DNA of 56,384 nt from positions 1-56,384 of the forward strand of contig CAMDBI010000025.1 in assembly GCA_945889005.1 (NCBI GenBank). The letters are read 5' to 3'. Of this stretch, positions 50,610 to 56,384 are shown piece by piece (the stretch's first letter is position 1; each line of letters begins with the position of its first letter). The DNA comes from Bacteroides fragilis. Its GTDB lineage: Bacteria > Bacteroidota > Bacteroidia > Bacteroidales > DTGW01. The notes below the pieces were generated by a model, which made no database searches, was not told where the DNA came from, and was given only the letters and a program-made list of their open reading frames with translations. A program made the translations under genes and the position numbers.

Positions 50610-53600
50610 ATGAAAAATTACATGAAGCAAGATATGATCAAACCCGATTATTTGTTTGAAGTGAGTTGGGAAGCCTGTAACAAGGTAGGTGGCATTTATA
50701 CTGTAATTTCTACAAAAGCACAAACTTTAGTAAACGAGTTAAAAAACAATTACATATTAATTGGGCCCGATGTTTGGCGCGATGTAACACAAAATCCCGA
50801 ATTTGAAGAAGATAAAAAACTTTTCAAATCGTGGCGCGACAAAGCAATTGAGGAAGGCTTACGTGTAAAGGTCGGACACTGGAAAGTACCCGGCAAACCG
50901 ATCGCCATTATTGTCGATTTTACAACTTTTATGTCCCAAAAAGATTTTATACTAAGCGACTTTTGGGAAAAAAACAGGCTCGATTCGTTGAACGGACAGT
51001 GGGACTATATAGAACCTACCCTGTTTGGTTATGCATGCGGAAAAGTTATTGAAAGCTTTGTAAAATTTAACCTGAGTGTTCGCGAAAAAGTAGTAGCCCA
51101 ATTTCACGAATGGATGTCTAGCTCAGGTATGCTGTACCTCAACAGCAATATGCCCAACGTAGCAACTGTGTTTACAACACATGCAACCGTACTTGGACGA
51201 TCGATAGCTGCCAGCGATCAACCACTTTATAGCAAACTCAACGAATACGCCCCCGATATTAAGGCTCGTGAATTTAAAGTAATAGCCAAACAATCGCTCG
51301 AACGTGCTTCGGCAAAATATGTCGATTGCTTCACAACTGTAAGCGAATTGACCAACAACGAATGTAAGGTATTTCTCGAAAAACCGGTCGATATTGTTAC
51401 CCCCAATGGATTTGACGATTCGTTGATTCCCTCGGTCGATCTGTTGCCCGAAATACGCCAAAAATCGCGAAAACATCTGATTAATGTTGCCGAAAAACTT
51501 ACTGGAACAAAAATATCGAACGATGCACTTATTATTTCAATAGGTGGGCGTTACGAATTTAAAAATAAAGGTATTGACCTATTTATCGATTCACTCAAAC
51601 AACTAAACGATTCGCAGGAATTGACCAAAGAGGTAATTGCATATATTCTAATACCTGCAAATCACTACGGAGCCCGCAAAGACCTTGCGCAACGTATCGA
51701 AAACAACGAAATTGTTGGATGTTCGGACTGCATTCTTACGCACAACCTCCACTATGCCGAAAACGATCCTATACTGAACCGTTTAAAAAACCATGGACTT
51801 ACTAATATTACTGAAAATAAAGTAAAAGTAGTATTTGTACCCTCGTACCTCAATGGCGACGATGGTATATTCAATATCTCATACTACAACCTGCTTCTAG
51901 GCTTCGATATAACCATATTCCCATCGTACTATGAGCCTTGGGGGTATACACCTTTAGAAAGTCTTGCTTTTCATGTTCCTACAATAATAACTTCGTTGAC
52001 TGGTTTTGGATTGTGGACCAAAGAACACATTGCCGACACCGGTAATGGTTTGCAAATAATTGAACGAACCGACCATAACGAACAAGAAGTTGTTTCTAAT
52101 ATTGTTCAGGAAATTACCTCGTTTTCGAAATTAAGTGTTTCACAAATTGAAGAAGCCCGCGAAAAGGCATTTGAAATATCGCATACCGCTCTTTGGAAAA
52201 ACATGATTGAATATTACTATGAGGCATTTTCCATTGCATTACGAAAAGCATCGGAACGCTCGGGTATAATGATTCAGAACGAAAGTGTTGATACACTTAC
52301 CTCGACAGAACAGATCATAAATGCCAACAATGCTTCGTGGAAACGAATGTTGGTACAAAAAAATATCCCCGACAATCTGTTGCCATTAGAAGAATTGTCG
52401 AAAAACCTTTGGTGGTGCTGGAACGAAGATGCTATTTCGATGTTTCGTTCGATAGATCCTAAACTTTGGGAAGAAAGCCTTGAAAACCCCATAGTATTGC
52501 TCGATCTTATTACATACGATATGTTTCAAAGTTTGGAAAAAAACACCGACTTTGTCGATCGAATGAACCGAGTATTTGAACGATTTAAGAATTATATGGC
52601 CCAGCCCATGAAACCTGGTGCCAAAATAGCCTATTTCAGTATGGAATTTGGCTTACACGATTCGCTTAAAATATTCTCGGGTGGTTTGGGACTATTGGCG
52701 GGCGACTATTTGAAAGAAGCCAGCGATGCACATGCCAATATTGTGGGAGTCGGCTTATTTTACAGGTATGGCTATTTCAAACAAATCATTTCGGCTTATG
52801 GCGATCAGGTTCCATCGTACGATGCACAAACATTTTCGAAAACCCCTGCACAACCGGTAAGAGACAGCAATGGTAACTGGATTCAAATAAACATAATTTT
52901 CCCAGGTCGTAACCTTACGGCACGTGTATGGAAAGTAATGGTAGGTCGTATACCTCTTTACTTACTCGACACCGACATTGAAGAGAATCTCGAACAAGAT
53001 CGCTCTGTAACTCATCAATTGTATGGCGGCAATTGGGAAAACCGCTTTAAACAGGAGCTTCTACTTGGTATTGGAGGAATTAGAGCACTCGATGCAGCAA
53101 ACGAAAACTGCGAGCTGTTCCACTGCAACGAAGGTCATGCCGCATTTATTGGTATTGAAAGGCTTCGGAAGTACATTATGGACAAGAACCTTACATTTGG
53201 CGAAGCACTCGAAATTGTAAGAGCATCGCAATTGTTTACTACACATACACCGGTTCCGGCAGGTCACGATGCATTTGAAGAAGAAATGGTTCGTATGTAT
53301 ATAGGGCATTACCCAAACCGACTCAATATTTCGTGGGAACAATTTATTAGCCTGGGTCGCTCGAACCCCGACGATAAGGTCGAGAAATTTTCGATGAGCA
53401 ACCTGGCTGCAAATCTTTCGCAAGAAATAAATGGTGTGAGCAAATTGCACGGACGCGTGAGTCAAGATATATTCAACACGCTATATAAGGGATATTCGCC
53501 CGAAGAACTCCATATAGGCTATGTAACAAACGGAGTGCATTTACCAACCTGGGCAGCTCCGGCTTGGATGGAACTTTACCGCAAAACATTTGGCGATGAC

Positions 53601-54869
53601 TTCCTCGACCGCCAACACGATCGCGAAATGTGGCAAAAAATATATCAAGTACCCGACGCGAACATTTGGAAAATTCGCAACACATTGCGTCAAACCTTGA
53701 TCGATTATATTAAAGACTACTTGAAACAGTCGAGCATACGCAAATACGAAAACCCCCGTATGTTGGTCGAAATCAGCGAAAATCTGAATAAACATACCCT
53801 TACCATAGGTTTTGCCCGACGATTTGCTACGTATAAACGTGCACATCTTCTATTTTCGGATCTTAAACGATTGTCGGCAATTGTAAACCACCCTACCACC
53901 CCAGTGCAATTTTTATTTGCCGGGAAAGCGCATCCTCACGACAAAGCAGGGCAGGATTTAATCAAGATGATTGTTGATATTTCGAAGAAACCTGAATTTA
54001 TTGGCAAAATACTGTTTTTACCAAATTACGAAGTGAAACTAGCCAAATTGCTGGTACAGGGAGTCGATATTTGGCTCAACACCCCTACCCGACCATTAGA
54101 GGCATCGGGTACCAGCGGCGAAAAGGCTGTAATGAACGGATTGCTTCACTTTAGTGTGCTCGATGGTTGGTGGGCCGAAGGTTACAAGCAAGATGCCGGC
54201 TGGGCATTGCCCGAAGAAAACATGTACGACAATCCCGAATTCCAGGATCAGCTCGATGCCGAAATGATATACAACCTCTTGGAAGACGAAATTGCTCCCC
54301 TGTTCTATTTCAGAAACGAAGAAGGCATTCCTTCGAGTTGGATACATTTTATCAAAAACTCGTTGGCCAAAGTGGCTCCTGAGTTTACCATGAACCGCCA
54401 ATTGGTCGACTACATTAACAAATACTACAAACCACTCGAAGATCGTTCGAAACGAATACAAGAAAACGATTTCTCATTGGCAAAAGAACTTTCGATCTGG
54501 AAAAAACGTGTACGCAGCGGGTGGGAAAGCATAGAGGTTGTTTCGGTCAAATACCCCGATATGAGCCGCGAAGCTGTAGTTCTTGGCAAAAATTACGAAG
54601 GTGAAGTCGTGCTCGATCTCAACGAACTAGCTCCCAAAGATATTGGTGTAGAATTTGTAATTGCCGACCTCGATTCTAATACAAACAACAAGCATATAAC
54701 CTTAGTTCAAGAGTTTGAGCTCGTGAAAGTTGATTCGCGCCTGGCGTATTATAAAATCAATATTGTGCCTATGCGAAGTGGCGTGTTTGAATTTGGTATA
54801 CGTGTATTCCCAAAGCATCCGGAATTGCCAAACAGACAAGATTTTAACTATATAAAATGGCTCGACTAG
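50610..54869 (+). CDS. Fused glycogen synthase (GT3-like) and alpha-glucan phosphorylase (GT35)
   Basis: A 1419-residue two-domain enzyme. Residues 1-550 are a eukaryote-type GT3 glycogen synthase: FEVSWEACNKVGGIYTVI, AQFHEWMSS, FTTHATVLGRS, GRYEFKNKGIDLF, SYYEPWGYTPLESLAF. Residues about 575-1419 are the alpha-glucan phosphorylase: PLEELSKNLWWCWN, FSMEFGLHDSL, FHCNEGHAAF, TTHTPVPAGHD, TNGVHLPTW and the PLP site SGTSGEKAVMNG with K1172. One polypeptide thus carries a UDP- or ADP-glucose-using synthase and a PLP phosphorylase. It is the last gene of the operon and is followed by a bidirectional terminator. Confidence 0.94.
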   Translation: MKNYMKQDMIKPDYLFEVSWEACNKVGGIYTVISTKAQTLVNELKNNYILIGPDVWRDVTQNPEFEEDKKLFKSWRDKAIEEGLRVKVGHWKVPGKPIAIIVDFTTFMSQKDFILSDFWEKNRLDSLNGQWDYIEPTLFGYACGKVIESFVKFNLSVREKVVAQFHEWMSSSGMLYLNSNMPNVATVFTTHATVLGRSIAASDQPLYSKLNEYAPDIKAREFKVIAKQSLERASAKYVDCFTTVSELTNNECKVFLEKPVDIVTPNGFDDSLIPSVDLLPEIRQKSRKHLINVAEKLTGTKISNDALIISIGGRYEFKNKGIDLFIDSLKQLNDSQELTKEVIAYILIPANHYGARKDLAQRIENNEIVGCSDCILTHNLHYAENDPILNRLKNHGLTNITENKVKVVFVPSYLNGDDGIFNISYYNLLLGFDITIFPSYYEPWGYTPLESLAFHVPTIITSLTGFGLWTKEHIADTGNGLQIIERTDHNEQEVVSNIVQEITSFSKLSVSQIEEAREKAFEISHTALWKNMIEYYYEAFSIALRKASERSGIMIQNESVDTLTSTEQIINANNASWKRMLVQKNIPDNLLPLEELSKNLWWCWNEDAISMFRSIDPKLWEESLENPIVLLDLITYDMFQSLEKNTDFVDRMNRVFERFKNYMAQPMKPGAKIAYFSMEFGLHDSLKIFSGGLGLLAGDYLKEASDAHANIVGVGLFYRYGYFKQIISAYGDQVPSYDAQTFSKTPAQPVRDSNGNWIQINIIFPGRNLTARVWKVMVGRIPLYLLDTDIEENLEQDRSVTHQLYGGNWENRFKQELLLGIGGIRALDAANENCELFHCNEGHAAFIGIERLRKYIMDKNLTFGEALEIVRASQLFTTHTPVPAGHDAFEEEMVRMYIGHYPNRLNISWEQFISLGRSNPDDKVEKFSMSNLAANLSQEINGVSKLHGRVSQDIFNTLYKGYSPEELHIGYVTNGVHLPTWAAPAWMELYRKTFGDDFLDRQHDREMWQKIYQVPDANIWKIRNTLRQTLIDYIKDYLKQSSIRKYENPRMLVEISENLNKHTLTIGFARRFATYKRAHLLFSDLKRLSAIVNHPTTPVQFLFAGKAHPHDKAGQDLIKMIVDISKKPEFIGKILFLPNYEVKLAKLLVQGVDIWLNTPTRPLEASGTSGEKAVMNGLLHFSVLDGWWAEGYKQDAGWALPEENMYDNPEFQDQLDAEMIYNLLEDEIAPLFYFRNEEGIPSSWIHFIKNSLAKVAPEFTMNRQLVDYINKYYKPLEDRSKRIQENDFSLAKELSIWKKRVRSGWESIEVVSVKYPDMSREAVVLGKNYEGEVVLDLNELAPKDIGVEFVIADLDSNTNNKHITLVQEFELVKVDSRLAYYKINIVPMRSGVFEFGIRVFPKHPELPNRQDFNYIKWLD

Positions 54870-54884
54870 AGTCTAAATAATTTC

Positions 54885-54976
54885 AACACAGAGACACAAA
54901 ATAAAAAAAGCCCCATTCTATCTTGAATGAGGCTTTTTTTATTTTGTGTTGACTGTGTTTCTGTGTCTCTGTGTTT
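54885..54976. terminator. Bidirectional terminator nested in an outer inverted repeat
   Basis: AAAAAAAGCC...TTC (from 54903) pairs with GAA...GGCTTTTTTT (to 54940) with one mismatch; it has A and T tracts on both sides, so it can end both the glycogen operon and the convergent outer-membrane gene. Around it CACAGAGACACA (from about 54885) pairs with TGTGTCTCTGTG (to about 54973). Confidence 0.85.
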
Positions 54977-54982
54977 TTGCTA

Positions 54983-56384
54983 CTATTTAGCCAGTTTAAT
55001 ATTTACACCCAAACCGACAATTAGAGTGTTTTTGCTATAAGTTTCCTTTGCAGCAATTGGTGCAGGAACTCCGGAAACAATATAACTCATATCCTTGCTA
55101 TTGTCCTGATATAAAGCATAAGCAACACCTAAGTCGATATCGATTTTGTCGTTGATTGAGTATTTGCCACCCAAACCAATGGTAGTCGATGAATTTGAAT
55201 AACTCAAATCGCTGTTGTACTCAGGTTTCACACCTGTTTTTCCATACAAACAGCCAGCACTGAGCAAGAGTTTGTCTATGACTTTGTACTCCAAACCAGC
55301 CGATATTTCGTAAAAATTGTTGTCGATAAGCTTGTCGTTGCTCACATATACATTATTGAGCTTTTTGCCATAGTTGGCGCTTTTGTCGAAATACATAAAA
55401 CCTCCTGCCATGGCTTTCATTTTTTCGGTTACCTGATACGATGCTCCAACCGACAACATAGCCGGCATATCGGCATCGATCTCGGCACCATTGGGAAACA
55501 TGGTAATTGAATCGCCATTAGCTGCAAAGCCGGTCATAAAGTCTTTTGAAGTTTCGTTTTTGATTTTGATTTTTGTAACAAACTCGTACTTGATGCCTAC
55601 ATTGAGTTTGTCGAGCGAAAGGTTAAGACCCAATATTGGGCAAAAACCTGAACCAGTTTGAACCACATCGGCCGATTGGTCGGCAAGTAACTTGGCTTTT
55701 ATAGCATTTTGATTAGCAACAGTATTTGCTGCAGATTGAAATGCGGCTATTGCATTAGAATTAGTAAAACCTGTTGCAATAATCCCCAATCCTGCTAAAC
55801 CTGTAACAACGTTAGCACTAGCGGGATCTGATGCTTGAATTATTCCTAAATTAATCGCATTCTGTAATCCAATGGCATTTTTATTAATTTCATATGGTAT
55901 TGAATCTTTTAAAACAGAAGAAGCTGATGTCCATGAACTTCTGCCCTTATAATTGACATTAACCCCTTTTAAATAGCCTTCATAAGTATTTTTAACCATT
56001 ACATAACGAGCTCCAGCAAATAAGGAAATATTTTTATTGATTTCATAAGTTGCTCCAAATTGTAGGCCATAATTAATAGCCGACCCTTTAAAATAAGCAT
56101 TCATTTGATATTTACTAACTCCAAATTTTGTTAAAGCTGGAACTAAATCAGATACAGGTACCTCAAGTGAAGGTATTCCTTTCTTAAACTCGGCAGAACC
56201 ACCTCCTCCAATTGGATTAAATGCCATTGATATTGCAAGTTTTTCCTTTTTATATGCTGCATATACAGAAGGAAAAAGTGGAGCCACAACACTACCCTTA
56301 TAACCAGAAACGTTAGAAATATCGTTATAGATTAAGTTTGGGTATGAGTTTATTATTTCTCGACTTTGCGAAATATATTGATTG
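54983..56384 (-). CDS. Outer-membrane beta-barrel transporter, OmpP1/FadL-like (5' end outside the window)
   Basis: The frame is open from its stop at 54983 to the window end, so the N terminus lies beyond; an apparent start near 56287 is an internal GTG. At least 466 residues are visible. FNPIGGGGSAEFKKGIP, NYGLQFGATYEIN, LFAGARYVMVKN, LSVGASYQVTEKMKAMAGG and the ending LIVGLGVNIKLAK fit a FadL/OmpP1-type barrel. A long loop of Ala- and Asn-rich sequence around residues 150-215 is unusual. Members transport hydrophobic compounds such as fatty acids. Confidence 0.75.
   Translation of the reverse strand, partial: NQYISQSREIINSYPNLIYNDISNVSGYKGSVVAPLFPSVYAAYKKEKLAISMAFNPIGGGGSAEFKKGIPSLEVPVSDLVPALTKFGVSKYQMNAYFKGSAINYGLQFGATYEINKNISLFAGARYVMVKNTYEGYLKGVNVNYKGRSSWTSASSVLKDSIPYEINKNAIGLQNAINLGIIQASDPASANVVTGLAGLGIIATGFTNSNAIAAFQSAANTVANQNAIKAKLLADQSADVVQTGSGFCPILGLNLSLDKLNVGIKYEFVTKIKIKNETSKDFMTGFAANGDSITMFPNGAEIDADMPAMLSVGASYQVTEKMKAMAGGFMYFDKSANYGKKLNNVYVSNDKLIDNNFYEISAGLEYKVIDKLLLSAGCLYGKTGVKPEYNSDLSYSNSSTTIGLGGKYSINDKIDIDLGVAYALYQDNSKDMSYIVSGVPAPIAAKETYSKNTLIVGLGVNIKLAK

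Overview
The window comes from an AT-rich genome of the phylum Bacteroidota, probably Bacteroidales-like. The evidence is a SusC/SusD pair, CarboxypepD_reg-type outer-membrane receptors, a type IX secretion-like C-terminal domain on a peptidase, TAnnTTTG promoter motifs, and a eukaryote-type glycogen synthase fused to a glucan phosphorylase. No rRNA, tRNA or CRISPR array is visible.

Layout. 1-1.4 kb: an IS200-like (RAYT-type) transposase embedded in small-hairpin repeats. 1.5-3.06 kb: a DUF234-type ATPase bracketed by two copies of one long inverted repeat. 3.07-13.4 kb (minus strand): a phosphonate C-P lyase operon, in transcription order PhoB-like response regulator, phnG, phnH, phnI, phnJ, phnK, phnL, two tandem phnM, a 2H phosphoesterase, a hexapeptide transferase, a GNAT stump and a NUDIX hydrolase. 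13.8-16.7 kb: a TenI/ThiE-like gene facing a second minus-strand operon (EEP phosphatase, pyridoxal-kinase-like kinase, phnN). 17-22 kb: susCD. 22.4-29.1 kb: a secreted unknown, a PIN toxin pair, an outer-membrane receptor and the C-terminal relic of a second one, phnD, and a BRO-N protein. 29.3-34 kb: a decaying zone with a deleted phnJ copy and relics of GNAT, NUDIX and methyltransferase genes among intact genes and hairpin repeats. 34-39.3 kb: an MFS transporter and two Sb-PDE-type phosphodiesterases flanking a lipoprotein amidohydrolase. 39.4-41.5 kb: an arsenic-type regulator, methyltransferase and GATase-like unit. 41.6-45.6 kb: ychF, an M14 peptidase, a beta-barrel protein and purE. 45.8-54.9 kb: a glycogen/alpha-glucan operon. 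55-56.4 kb: an outer-membrane protein cut by the window end.

How the genes work together. PhnG/H/I/J with PhnK/L and PhnM should convert phosphonates, via a ribose-phosphonate triphosphate, to ribose cyclic phosphate. PhnN would recycle the ribose phosphate to PRPP. No phnP is visible; the 2H phosphoesterase sits where a cyclic phosphodiesterase would be needed. PhnD, the EEP enzyme, the metallophosphoesterase and the two Sb-PDE proteins suggest a broader organophosphorus theme.

The most striking observation is in PhnJ. The otherwise well-preserved protein keeps only the first of the four cysteines of the CX2CX21CX5C motif that binds the Fe-S cluster and supplies the thiyl radical. The decayed second copy at 29.3 kb shows the same losses, so this looks like a lineage trait and not a sequencing error. 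Three cysteines at other positions (C84, C96, C103) appear in the intact protein. Whether this is a C-P lyase with different cofactor ligation or chemistry, or a repurposed complex, cannot be settled from sequence alone.
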